A stretch of DNA of 64,000 nt from Cecembia lonarensis LW9 (lineage in GTDB: Bacteria; Bacteroidota; Bacteroidia; Cytophagales; Cyclobacteriaceae). Every line of letters starts with the position of its first letter. Position 1 is the stretch's first letter. The notes below the pieces were generated by a model. The model did no database searches. It was not told the DNA's origin and saw only the letters and a list, made by a program, of their open reading frames with translations. Made by a program: the position numbers and the translations under genes. The stretch is from the NCBI RefSeq assembly GCF_000298295.1, contig NZ_AMGM01000001.1:62001-126000 (forward strand), given 5' to 3'. Shown one piece after another: positions 1 through 8,204 of the stretch.

Positions 1-906
1 GTCAGGACTTCCATTTTTAAAGGTATAGAAGTGTATGGTATAAGTTATGGCTATGATGGGATGATCAATGGCAATATCAAAAGAATGCAATCTCATTCTG
101 TAAGCAATATTATACAAAGGGGTGGAACCATACTCAAATCAGCCAGAAGTGATGAATTCAGAACTTTCGAGGGTAGAAAAAAAGCCTACGATTTGCTACA
201 AAAACATGGTATAGAAGGCATAGTTGCTATTGGAGGTGATGGCACATTTACGGGAGCCAAAGTTTTTTTCGAGGAATTTGGTATCCCAACCATTGGCTGT
301 CCTGGCACCATAGACAATGACATTTTCGGAACAGACTTTACCATTGGTTTTGACACAGCTGTCAATACTGCGCTGGAAGCTATTGACAAAATTCGGGATA
401 CTGCAGCTGCCCATGATCGTATATTCTTCATTGAAGTGATGGGCAGAGACTCCGGTTATATCGCCCTGGAATGTGGCATTGGAGGAGGAGCTGAGTTTGT
501 TATGATTCCGGAAACGGAAACAGACCTGAAGCGTGTGGTAAAATCCTTAAAAAATCTTCGAAAAACCAAAACCTCCTCTATCATAGTGGTGGCTGAGGGT
601 GATGAAGAGGGAGGTGCTGAAGAAATCATGCAAAAAGTTAAAGAAAAAGTCAACGATCCAGAAAAAGAGTTTAAGGTAACAACACTTGGACATATTCAAA
701 GAGGCGGAAATCCTACAGCCAGAGACAGGGTATTGGCCTCAAGGTGTGGTATGGCTGCAGTAGAAGGGCTTTTGGAAGGGAAATCCAACTGTATGGCAGG
801 GGTCGTGAATGGAGAGGTAGTGTACACACCTTTCGAGGACTGCATTGGCAAACCCAAACAACTCAAAGAAGATCATTTAAAACTAATTGAAATCTTAAGT
901 ATTTAA
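1..906 (+). CDS. pfkA: 6-phosphofructokinase, 5' end outside the window
   Basis: ATP-dependent phosphofructokinase, which phosphorylates fructose 6-phosphate in glycolysis. The reading frame is open from base 1, so the first in-frame ATG at 31 is internal; family members are about 320 residues and about 20 N-terminal residues (first glycine-rich ATP loop) lie outside. Visible family motifs are the ATP-site GGDGT, the catalytic PGTIDND loop, MGRDSGY, and HIQRGGNPTARDR, which binds the sugar phosphate. All catalytic residues that fall inside the window are present. A small membrane protein gene follows after 3 bp, probably co-transcribed. Identification is secure. Confidence 0.97.
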   Translation, partial: VRTSIFKGIEVYGISYGYDGMINGNIKRMQSHSVSNIIQRGGTILKSARSDEFRTFEGRKKAYDLLQKHGIEGIVAIGGDGTFTGAKVFFEEFGIPTIGCPGTIDNDIFGTDFTIGFDTAVNTALEAIDKIRDTAAAHDRIFFIEVMGRDSGYIALECGIGGGAEFVMIPETETDLKRVVKSLKNLRKTKTSSIIVVAEGDEEGGAEEIMQKVKEKVNDPEKEFKVTTLGHIQRGGNPTARDRVLASRCGMAAVEGLLEGKSNCMAGVVNGEVVYTPFEDCIGKPKQLKEDHLKLIEILSI

Positions 907-909
907 ACC

Positions 910-1269
910 ATGGGATTTATTCCAGTAATCTTAACCATGTCAGCAGCCATTCTTTTATTTATCCTGGCTGTTCACAATTCATTAAAGTCAAAAAAATCCC
1001 AGATGGAAGAACTACGGTTCTCCATGGAGGAAGGTATCAAAGCTTTGACAAAGGATTTATCAGGTATGAATATGAAAGACACAGACGAATTGTCAGAAAT
1101 TTTTCATACAGCAAAAAGTGCGCTGGAAGAAAGCCATCAAGAAGCCTTTCATCTGAAAGTAAGAAAACCTTATCAGCAAATCAAATTACTAAAATCACAA
1201 TATAATCAGCTTATAGCCAGGAAACCTTACAGTTTTGTGGCAAAAATCATGGGACACCAGCCGATTTAA
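910..1269 (+). CDS. small single-pass membrane protein of unknown function
   Basis: I do not recognise this 119-residue protein. Residues 4-22 form one hydrophobic helix. The rest is charged and helical, with many Lys/Glu and likely short coiled coil, and would face the cytoplasm or periplasm as a small soluble tail. It starts 3 bp after the pfkA stop, so it is probably translated from the same mRNA. No catalytic motif is visible. The gene is convergent with miaA and only 14 bp separate their ends. Confidence 0.7.
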   Translation: MGFIPVILTMSAAILLFILAVHNSLKSKKSQMEELRFSMEEGIKALTKDLSGMNMKDTDELSEIFHTAKSALEESHQEAFHLKVRKPYQQIKLLKSQYNQLIARKPYSFVAKIMGHQPI

Positions 1270-1283
1270 CTATTCCCTAACTT

Positions 1284-2201
1284 TCATTTATTTTGAACCC
1301 GCTCCCGAATAAAGGCAAAGACATTATGCTCTTCTTCAGGATGAAACCATGTGATTTCCTGATCCCTACGAAACCATGTCATCTGTCTTTTAGCATATCT
1401 TCTTGAATTTCTTTTCAAAAGCCTTATGGCTTCTTCCTTATCATATTTCCCTTCAAGATAACCAAAAATTTCAGAGTAACCGACAGTTTGTAAGGCATTC
1501 AAATACCTAAAAGGAAATAAGGAATAAGCTTCTTCGAAAAGACCTTCTTCTATCATCTGATCCATCCTTAGGTCTATCCTTTGATACAGATCAGCTCTTT
1601 CTCTTTTGAGACCAACTTTAATCACCTCAAAAGGCCTTTGTTGTTTATGCTTTTTTCTAAATGAACTATATGGTTTTCCTGTTGCTCTACTAACTTCAAG
1701 TGCCCGCATTAACCTTTGGGGATTTTTCAAATCAACCTCTTGATAATAGGCTGGATCAACCTGTCGTAACTCGGATTGCAAGTGCTCAATTCCTTTATGC
1801 TCGTACAACTCAATCAAGGCTTTCCTGATACCAGGTTCAACTCCTGGTATTTCATCCATACCATTACAAACCACATCAACAAATAGTCCAGAGCCTCCTG
1901 TTAGGATTACCAAATCCTTATTCTCAAATAGTTTTTCCAGCAGTTTTAAAGTGTCTTTCTCAAATATTTTTACATCATAACTGTCAAAAATCGATTTGTG
2001 TCCTATAAAATGATGTGGAACCTCTGAGCGTTCTTTGATACTAGGCTTTGCCGTACCAATTTCAGTCTCTTTATAGAATTGCCTGCTATCTGCAGAAATA
2101 ATTTCAGTATTAAATTTTTTAGCTAATTTTAAACATAATGAAGTTTTCCCCACCGCAGTGGGTCCTACAACTACAAGCAGAAATTTGGCAGAACTATTCA
2201 A
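1284..2201 (-). CDS. miaA: tRNA dimethylallyltransferase
   Basis: Transfers a dimethylallyl group to N6 of A37 in tRNAs that read UNN codons. The P-loop GPTAVGKT is at residues 13-20, followed by ISADSRQFY, the counterpart of the family DSMQVY motif that contacts the target base, and by the GTAKPS substrate loop. The C-terminal half has QTVGYSEIFGYL and RRYAKRQMTWFRRD, both typical of MiaA. Length of 305 residues is normal. It is divergent from the response-regulator gene at 2255, with 53 bp between the two starts. Confidence 0.97.
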   Translation of the reverse strand: MNSSAKFLLVVVGPTAVGKTSLCLKLAKKFNTEIISADSRQFYKETEIGTAKPSIKERSEVPHHFIGHKSIFDSYDVKIFEKDTLKLLEKLFENKDLVILTGGSGLFVDVVCNGMDEIPGVEPGIRKALIELYEHKGIEHLQSELRQVDPAYYQEVDLKNPQRLMRALEVSRATGKPYSSFRKKHKQQRPFEVIKVGLKRERADLYQRIDLRMDQMIEEGLFEEAYSLFPFRYLNALQTVGYSEIFGYLEGKYDKEEAIRLLKRNSRRYAKRQMTWFRRDQEITWFHPEEEHNVFAFIRERVQNK

Positions 2202-2233
2202 AAGTATTGTATATTAATTGAAATAACCTGTTC

Positions 2234-2266
2234 CAAAATTATCAATAAAACCTGATGAAAAACAAA
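2234..2266 (-). promoter_or_regulatory. candidate promoter of miaA
   Basis: Read on the minus strand, TTTG (2266-2263) is followed after 21 bases by TAATTTTG (2241-2234). This fits the Bacteroidota primary sigma pattern (TTTG about 20 bp upstream of TAnnTTTG). It would start transcription near 2228, about 27 nt before the miaA ATG. The upstream TTTG falls inside the first codons of the divergent regulator gene. Pattern match only. Confidence 0.35.
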
Positions 2267-3013
2267 AAGATCCTGATTGCTGATGACAATGCACTCAACC
2301 GAAAGGTGTTTCAAAATATAATCGGACAGGTATATGATTATGATTTAGCTGAAAATGGACATGATGTCATAGAAAAAATAAAATCAAATCATTATGATTT
2401 GATTTTATTAGACATTCAAATGCCAAAACTAGACGGTATCAATACCCTCAGGCTAATCAAAGAAGAAAAACTCACCAATGCTCCCATTATCGCTGTTTCG
2501 GCTTTTGCCGAAATCAATGATAAGGCTTACTTTTTTTCAGCAGGTTTTGATGACTTTATTTCCAAGCCCATCAAGCCTAAACAATTATTGGAATCATTAC
2601 ATCAATTGATATCAAAATCTCCCGAAAACGCTCCAAAAGATGTTGAACAAAATCCGACGCATCAAACAGAAGTTTTGGATAAGGCTGTGTTGATCAAACT
2701 TTTAAAATTTAATTCAAAAGAAAACATTAAATTAGTTTATAATGATTTTATAGAAGAAACAGAGAAGCTTTTGGAGGAAATTGAATACTTGCTAAAATAT
2801 GGAGAAGTAAATGAAATCGGCAGTAAACTTCACATCATCAAGGGCAATTCCGGGACCTTGGGAGCCAATTCAATTTACGAGTTCAGTAAGAAAATTGAAT
2901 TAGACATAAAAACAGACAATTTCAACAATACTTTAAAAGATTATTTATATTTGAAGACCCTATTTGAACAATTTAAGCAACATTGTCAATCATCAGAATT
3001 TCTTAATTCATGA
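2255..3013 (+). CDS. response regulator with C-terminal HPt domain
   Basis: Receiver plus histidine-phosphotransfer protein, 252 residues. The receiver domain (about 4-118) has the acidic pair D10-D11, phospho-acceptor D53 in LLDIQMPKLDG and conserved K104. The HPt domain (about 145-245) carries KLHIIKGNSG with the phosphorylatable H193. There is no histidine kinase or DNA-binding domain, so it probably acts as a phosphorelay intermediate fed by a kinase encoded elsewhere. Its stop overlaps the start of a stand-alone receiver gene (ATGA), which suggests that the two proteins exchange phosphate. Confidence 0.9.
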   Translation: MKNKKILIADDNALNRKVFQNIIGQVYDYDLAENGHDVIEKIKSNHYDLILLDIQMPKLDGINTLRLIKEEKLTNAPIIAVSAFAEINDKAYFFSAGFDDFISKPIKPKQLLESLHQLISKSPENAPKDVEQNPTHQTEVLDKAVLIKLLKFNSKENIKLVYNDFIEETEKLLEEIEYLLKYGEVNEIGSKLHIIKGNSGTLGANSIYEFSKKIELDIKTDNFNNTLKDYLYLKTLFEQFKQHCQSSEFLNS

Positions 3014-3387
3014 CCCAAGTTAGAAAAGTATTGGTAGCCGAGGACAGTTCTGTCATTATTAACCTTACCAAAAATGTATTGATGTTTGAGAATTACCACA
3101 TCACAGCAGTCAAAAACGGAAAACAAGTGCTAGAAAAACTGGCAAAAGAGGATTTTGATCTGATTCTGATGGACATCAATATGCCAGAAATGGACGGTAT
3201 TGAGTGTACTACGGCTATCAGGGCACTTGAAAATCCAAATAAGGCCAATATCCCTATAGTAGCCATAACCGGTAATTACAAAAATTATACTATGGATGAT
3301 TTCAAAAAAGCAGGCTTGAATGACTATGTTCAAAAACCCCTGGATTACGATCACCTGCTAGCTACTGTCAAGAAACATTTATCTTAA
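3010..3387 (+). CDS. single-domain response regulator (CheY-like)
   Basis: A 125-residue stand-alone receiver domain. The acidic pair E11-D12, phospho-acceptor D55 in LILMDINMPEMDG, the T/A position in VAITGNY and K109 in YVQKP are all present. There is no output domain, so it acts through protein contact or as a phosphate sink. The 4-bp ATGA overlap with the upstream receiver-HPt gene implies translational coupling. Possible source of its phosphate is H193 of that neighbour (inference). Confidence 0.9.
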   Translation: MTQVRKVLVAEDSSVIINLTKNVLMFENYHITAVKNGKQVLEKLAKEDFDLILMDINMPEMDGIECTTAIRALENPNKANIPIVAITGNYKNYTMDDFKKAGLNDYVQKPLDYDHLLATVKKHLS

Positions 3388-3398
3388 CAGGTATTGTC

Positions 3399-3677
3399 AT
3401 GGCCATCAAGTACACTAAAAATTTCCTCGATAAGCTAGAAAACATTTTTGCAGCTTCAGAGTATATTTTGAGGTATGAGAAGGGAAATTTCAAGTCAGGA
3501 TATTGTGTTTTGAAAGAAAATAAAATTGTCATCATCAATAAATATTACACATTGGAAGGTAAGGTCAATACCCTTATAGATATCATTAAAGAATTGGAGT
3601 TTCACCCAAATGATTTTCAAGACAAAAAAATACAGGATCTACTCACCGAACTTCAGCAAACTGAATTAAAACTTTGA
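3399..3677 (+). CDS. conserved hypothetical protein
   Basis: A 92-residue soluble protein without signal peptide or membrane segment. I do not recognise a domain. The sequence looks like a compact alpha/beta fold (CVLKENKIVIINKYYTLEGKVNTLIDII). It begins 11 bp after the receiver gene, and its TGA overlaps the TTG start of the MBL-fold hydrolase (TTGA), so it belongs to the same transcription unit. Similar short proteins occur beside this hydrolase in related genomes as far as I recall, but I cannot check this here. Confidence 0.75.
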   Translation: MAIKYTKNFLDKLENIFAASEYILRYEKGNFKSGYCVLKENKIVIINKYYTLEGKVNTLIDIIKELEFHPNDFQDKKIQDLLTELQQTELKL

Positions 3678-4438
3678 AAATAACATTTTTAGGCACAGGA
3701 ACATCGCAGGGAGTACCAGTCATAGGTTGCGACTGTCCTGTTTGCAGTTCCCTGGATTTCAGGGACAAGAGAACCCGTAGTGCCTTGCACATGGAAGTGG
3801 ACGGGAAAAGCATTGTGATCGATACAGGCCCTGACTTTCGAAGTCAAATGCTCAGAGAGAAAATCAACCAACTGGATGCTGTACTTTTCACACATGAACA
3901 TAAAGACCATACTGCCGGCCTTGATGACATCCGCCCTTTTAATTTTTCTCAAAAAAAAGACATGCCCATATTTGGATCTCAAAAAGTACTGAGTCAAATA
4001 AAAAGGGAGTTTGCTTATATTTTTGAGGAAATCAAATATCCAGGAGTGCCTTCCGTGATTCCAAATGAAATAAGTAACAAACCTTTCATCGTAGAAAATA
4101 TCCCTGTTTTGCCTATTCAGGTAATGCATTACAGACTACCAGTATTTGGTTTTAGGATCAAAGATTTCACCTACATAACCGATGCCAAATACATTGACAA
4201 GAAGGAAATTGAAAAAATCAAAGGTAGCAAAACCCTTGTCTTAAACGCTTTGCAAAAAACCCATCATATTTCTCACCTTACATTAGATGAAGCCATTGAA
4301 ATGGTGAATATCATTCAGCCTGAAAACGCCTATTTTACCCATATAAGCCATAAGCTTGGCACACATCACGAAATTGAAGCCCAATTACCACCTCATATCA
4401 GGCTCGCTTTCGATGGCCTTAAGATTGAAATATACTGA
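3674..4438 (+). CDS. MBL-fold metal-dependent hydrolase, PhnP-like
   Basis: Metallo-beta-lactamase-fold phosphodiesterase, 254 residues. The N terminus (TFLGTGTSQGVPVIGC) and the Cys cluster CDCPVC (19-24) are typical of the PhnP / RNase Z-related branch. The metal site HEHKDH at 74-79 is complete, and later histidines (QVMHYRLPVFGF, HISHK) complete the dinuclear centre. Translation starts at TTG 3674, overlapping the preceding stop; no ATG gives the conserved N-terminal strand. The stop overlaps the rqcH ATG (TGATG). The substrate is unknown; cyclic phosphodiesters are plausible from PhnP. Confidence 0.88.
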   Translation: MKITFLGTGTSQGVPVIGCDCPVCSSLDFRDKRTRSALHMEVDGKSIVIDTGPDFRSQMLREKINQLDAVLFTHEHKDHTAGLDDIRPFNFSQKKDMPIFGSQKVLSQIKREFAYIFEEIKYPGVPSVIPNEISNKPFIVENIPVLPIQVMHYRLPVFGFRIKDFTYITDAKYIDKKEIEKIKGSKTLVLNALQKTHHISHLTLDEAIEMVNIIQPENAYFTHISHKLGTHHEIEAQLPPHIRLAFDGLKIEIY

Positions 4439-5999
4439 TGCATTTCAATTCACATTTTCTTCGCTTTTTATGCCCTGAGCTAAATAATAGGTTCCATGGC
4501 ATGCAGGTTGTCACTTGTTTTTCACAAAATAAGGACGAATTGGTTATTGGATGTGCCGGTAACGATGAATCATGCTACATAAGGGCCAATTTACTACCTG
4601 TCATTTCCTGCATTTCTTTTCCTGAGGACTTCAAAAGAAGTAAAAAAACACTATAGCACTTTTCCCTGAAATTATCGGACAAACCATTACTGAAATCAGA
4701 GAATTCCATAATGAACGGGCCTTTAGAATAAATTTTCTATCAAAAGACTGCCTTGTTTTCAAACTTCATGGAACAAGAAGTAATGTTCTTTTTTATCCAA
4801 AAAGCTCAGACCTTCCTTCAAATATTTTCCGAAATGAATTAAGGGATGATAAAGCATTAAACCTTCAAACCATCGACAGAGAGCTTATCCTCGATTTTAA
4901 GGAATTTAAAAAACTAGAAGGCAATGCTTCAAAATTTCTTCCAACTCTGGGGAAAACCCCAAGAGAATGGCTAAAAGAAAAAGGCTATATTGAGGCTGAT
5001 CTTGATGAAAGGTGGCTGCTTATTCAGGAGTTGATGGACTTAATGCAAACTCCTCATTATTATATCACCAAATCGGAACCTGATTATCAACTCACTTTAT
5101 TGCCCAGTCAAGAATTTGTTTTTGATACTTCATCACCAATAGTTGCTTGCAATGAGTTATTTAGGTACAAGGTAGTTATCCAGGCTTTTGAAAAAGAAAA
5201 GCAGCAGCTGCTTAAAAACTTGGAAGAGCAGCGAAAAAGGACAGCTTCCTACATCCAAAAAACGCAGGCAAAACTAAATGAATTAAACAATGGGTTGGCA
5301 CCTTCTCAACTTGCAGATGTGATTATGGCCAATTTGCATGCCATACCCAAGGAGGCTGAAGAGGTCTTTCTTTTTAATTTTTATACACAAAAAGAGGAGC
5401 GATTCTTACTTAAAAGAGGTTTAAGCCCGCAGAAATTCGCAGAAAACCTTTATAGAAAATCCAAAAACCGAAAAAGAGAAATTGACCAACTGGAGGAAAA
5501 TTTAAGAGAAAAAGAAAGCTTGTTGGCACAAACAACATCCTGGTTATCAGAATTAGCAGAAATCCAAAACTTCAGAGAGCTAAAGGCATTCATTAAAACC
5601 CATCAACTGGGGTATAAGCAAAAAGAAAAAGAAGATCAGGTACCCTTTAAAAAATTTGAACTGGAGGGTTTTGATGTCCTCATTGGAAAATCAGCAAAAG
5701 CCAATGATGAATTGCTCAGAAGATTTGCATGGAAAGAGGACCTATGGCTACATGCAAAGGACGTATCCGGATCTCATGTCTTGATAAAGTACAGGTCAGG
5801 TCTCAATTTTCCCAAAACAGTAATCGAGCGTGCGGCTGAATTGGCGGCGTATTATTCTAAAAACAAAAATGAAAGCCTTGCTCCTGTCATTTATACCCCG
5901 AGCAAGTATGTCAGAAAAGTGAAAGGCTCTGCACCAGGGGCTGTAATGGTGGACAAAGAACGTATCCTCATGGTCAGCCCCAAAGGACCAGGTCAATAG
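4438..5999 (+). pseudogene. rqcH: RqcH/NFACT ribosome quality control protein, single-base frameshift
   Basis: RqcH binds obstructed 50S subunits and directs alanine tailing of stalled peptides. Residues 1-70 (NFACT-N start, FSQNKDELVIG) are read in one frame, which then stops at 4654. The rest, from NTIALFPEIIGQ to the C-terminal NFACT-R domain (WLHAKDVSGSHVLIKY, YTPSKYVRKVKGSAPGAV), is open in the next frame. The switch falls in a run of seven A at 4642-4648; one more A restores SKKNTIALFPE and a protein of about 520 residues, the usual size. Every other part is intact, so this is a sequencing error, slippage-dependent expression, or a very recent mutation. Confidence 0.9.
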
Positions 6000-6346
6000 A
6001 CTTTTTTGGGCGGACCTAAACTGATTTTATTAAAGCCTCTTACCAAAACAACAGTTCCTGTAATACCAATCCCTCCGCCTACATACAACAATGTTTCTCC
6101 CAAGGCAGGTCGTGTCCCCAACAACTGCCCCCCAATGATGGTCACTGTATACCCAAGTGTCGCGATAAGGATCCCATTTTTGAGTTGCTTTTGGGATGAA
6201 TATAAATTATTTTCAATTTCAAACACCCGTTTCTCCAAGACCATGATAGACCTTTGAAGGGAATCCTGAGTAATTGGTGTGGCAGTTTGACCGTTAGCAA
6301 AATTGACCAATCCCAGAAAAAGCCACAGGAAAAGAATTCTTTTCAT
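5993..6346 (-). CDS. secreted or envelope protein of unknown function
   Basis: A 117-residue protein with an N-terminal signal peptide (hydrophobic core residues 4-15, probable cleavage after ANG-Q at about 20), then a short coiled-coil-like stretch with regular Leu/Glu, then two hydrophobic segments around 60-80 and 84-105 that are rich in glycine. It could be an inner-membrane hairpin or envelope-embedded protein. Its 3' end overlaps the last 7 bases of rqcH on the other strand. It lies 3 bp after the LytTR regulator on the same strand and may be in that operon. Confidence 0.7.
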   Translation of the reverse strand: MKRILFLWLFLGLVNFANGQTATPITQDSLQRSIMVLEKRVFEIENNLYSSQKQLKNGILIATLGYTVTIIGGQLLGTRPALGETLLYVGGGIGITGTVVLVRGFNKISLGPPKKVY

Positions 6347-6349
6347 GTA

Positions 6350-7120
6350 TTATTGATTTATCCAACTTTTAAATTCATTTACCCTTTCTCTTGCTACAAT
6401 GATCTGGCGATCATTTAGTGTACACAAACTAAGAAGTAATCTCCCATTTAAGTATGGCTTCATTTCAATCAAATGTTCTATATTGATTATCATCGATCTA
6501 TTAATCCTGTAAAAAACCTTTGGGTCTAGTAAGCCACTTTCCAATTCAAAGAGTGAAAAATCCACAATGGCTTTTCGATTTGAATTGGTTTCTTCCATGT
6601 AAGTTAAACCATTCTCAACATAAAAGCAGGCAACATCTTCAATATTCACAAATCTCAATTTACTTCCTGATTTGGCTAAGAACCTCCTTTTAAACTGTTT
6701 TTGAGAATATTCCTGAATTATCTGGTCAATGATCCCTTGGGTAAAAGTGGACTCTGTTTCCTTAGAAATATATCGTTCTGCTTTTTCAAAAGCTCTTTCC
6801 AGCCTTGATTTATCTATGGGCTTGAGTACATAATCCAAACAATTGTGCTCGAAAGAATTAAGAGCGTATTGATCAAATGCAGTAATAAAAATGATAGGCT
6901 GTAAAATGTTTTTTCCTTTTAAAGCAGAAAAACTGATTCCGTCTGCAAGGTGAATATCACATAAAATAAGATCAAAACTTAACTCCGAATGAAAAACTCC
7001 TTCCAATTCTGTGATCGTTTGAGCATGCATCACAATTTCCCAACTAGGTCTAAGTTCCTTAATAAGCGATTTAATTCGCTGAAAGGTCAATGGTTCGTCT
7101 TCTACTACCAGTATTTTCAT
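6350..7120 (-). CDS. LytTR-family response regulator
   Basis: Transcription regulator, 256 residues. The receiver domain (1-120) shows E7-D8, phospho-acceptor D55 in LILCDIHLADG, and K100 in DYVLKP. A linker leads to a LytTR DNA-binding domain (about 147-255) with RRFLAKSGSKLRFVNIEDV and FYRINRSMIINIEHL. Such proteins bind promoter DNA as dimers after phosphorylation. The start overlaps the kinase gene by 50 bp, so kinase and regulator are translationally coupled. The targets are unknown; the fasciclin lipoprotein gene immediately upstream of the kinase is one candidate (inference from proximity). Confidence 0.95.
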   Translation of the reverse strand: MKILVVEDEPLTFQRIKSLIKELRPSWEIVMHAQTITELEGVFHSELSFDLILCDIHLADGISFSALKGKNILQPIIFITAFDQYALNSFEHNCLDYVLKPIDKSRLERAFEKAERYISKETESTFTQGIIDQIIQEYSQKQFKRRFLAKSGSKLRFVNIEDVACFYVENGLTYMEETNSNRKAIVDFSLFELESGLLDPKVFYRINRSMIINIEHLIEMKPYLNGRLLLSLCTLNDRQIIVARERVNEFKSWINQ

Positions 7121-8123
7121 TTGGATCTATCAAAGGTAAAGCAACCTGAAAGAAGTCGGATGTTTGTGTAACTTCAATCTTTTTACCTAAGAACTTATAA
7201 CGATCAATAATGTTTTGGATTCCAACTCCGGTAGAGTAACTTTTGTCCTCTTTTTTACGCAACTCATTTTTAATAATACACTTTTCACCCTCAATAATGA
7301 GTGAAACCTCCATTGGATGCTGTACTGTGAAAATATTATGTTTGACTACATTTTCTACCAAAAGCTGAAGCACTGCTGGTGGAATTTGGTGCTGCAGTAA
7401 ACTTGAATTTATTTCTTTTTTGAAAATCAATGCATCTTGGAAGCGCATAGATAATAAATCAATATAATCCCTCAAAAAATTTAATTCTTCTTCCAAAGTG
7501 GTTAATTCCTGCGTGTTGTTTTTTAATATATACCGATAAATATTGGACAATTTTAGCAAATAAAGATCTGCCTTTTCAATATCCTCATGCATTAAATTGG
7601 ATAAAGCACTTAGATTATTGAAAAAAAAATGTGGGTTGATTTGATTGTTTATTGTAGCCAATTTGGCGTTTGCATTTAGCGTTTTCAACTTTTCCGCTTC
7701 CAACTCTTTGGCTTTGAATTTTTTGAAAAAGAAATATATCGCATTTAATGTATTCAAGAATAAATTAATGCGAGAACCAAAAGCACTTGTTAATAGGAAG
7801 TTTTGGCTGGAATAAGAAAATGGACCACCTAACCAATAACCAGTTACTAATACAGATAATAAACTGATTATTGTCACCGCAACAAGGCTTAAACCAAATT
7901 GAATAATTAGGGGATGGATTTTCCTAGAAAGGTTTGAAACGTACTTTTCAATCCAAGCATTTGACAACCATACTGCATATACAATACAGACAATTAAAAT
8001 AAAAGCCACATTCACAGGAAGTTCTGCTTGGTATAATCTATCTCCGTCCAACAATAAAATGTTAAGGAAAGAGTACAATCCCAATATTGCTGGAAATAGA
8101 AATTTAAGCCTGTGATTGAACAT
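7071..8123 (-). CDS. LytS/YehU-type sensor histidine kinase
   Basis: Membrane sensor kinase of the His_kinase (LytS) family, 350 residues. Four hydrophobic segments occupy roughly 7-25, 37-55, 70-97 and 108-133. The phospho-accepting H165 lies in NNQINPHFFFNNLSAL. The N box is QLLVENVVKHN with N258, and STGVGIQNI forms the G box. The conserved fold ends near residue 334 (VALPLI); the extra tail is what overlaps the regulator gene. There is no periplasmic sensor domain, so the signal is probably sensed in or near the membrane. Confidence 0.94.
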   Translation of the reverse strand: MFNHRLKFLFPAILGLYSFLNILLLDGDRLYQAELPVNVAFILIVCIVYAVWLSNAWIEKYVSNLSRKIHPLIIQFGLSLVAVTIISLLSVLVTGYWLGGPFSYSSQNFLLTSAFGSRINLFLNTLNAIYFFFKKFKAKELEAEKLKTLNANAKLATINNQINPHFFFNNLSALSNLMHEDIEKADLYLLKLSNIYRYILKNNTQELTTLEEELNFLRDYIDLLSMRFQDALIFKKEINSSLLQHQIPPAVLQLLVENVVKHNIFTVQHPMEVSLIIEGEKCIIKNELRKKEDKSYSTGVGIQNIIDRYKFLGKKIEVTQTSDFFQVALPLIDPNENTGSRRRTIDLSAN

Positions 8124-8152
8124 GATTTTTGGAGTAATTATTTAGGGGTTAT

Positions 8153-8189
8153 CCAAAAAAAATAACCCGGGAGAAAGCCATCTCCCGGG
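8153..8189 (-). terminator. rho-independent terminator of the fasciclin gene
   Basis: Perfect 9-bp stem CCCGGGAGA (8166-8174) / TCTCCCGGG (8181-8189) with a 6-nt loop. On the minus strand it is followed by TTATTTTTTTT. It lies just downstream of the minus-strand fasciclin gene and separates it from the kinase-regulator pair. Confidence 0.88.
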
Positions 8190-8204
8190 CAATATTATTC
8201 AATT

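Noticed and set aside
3689-4129. 146-codon open frame antisense to the MBL hydrolase
   Set aside because: Shadow of a strongly conserved gene.
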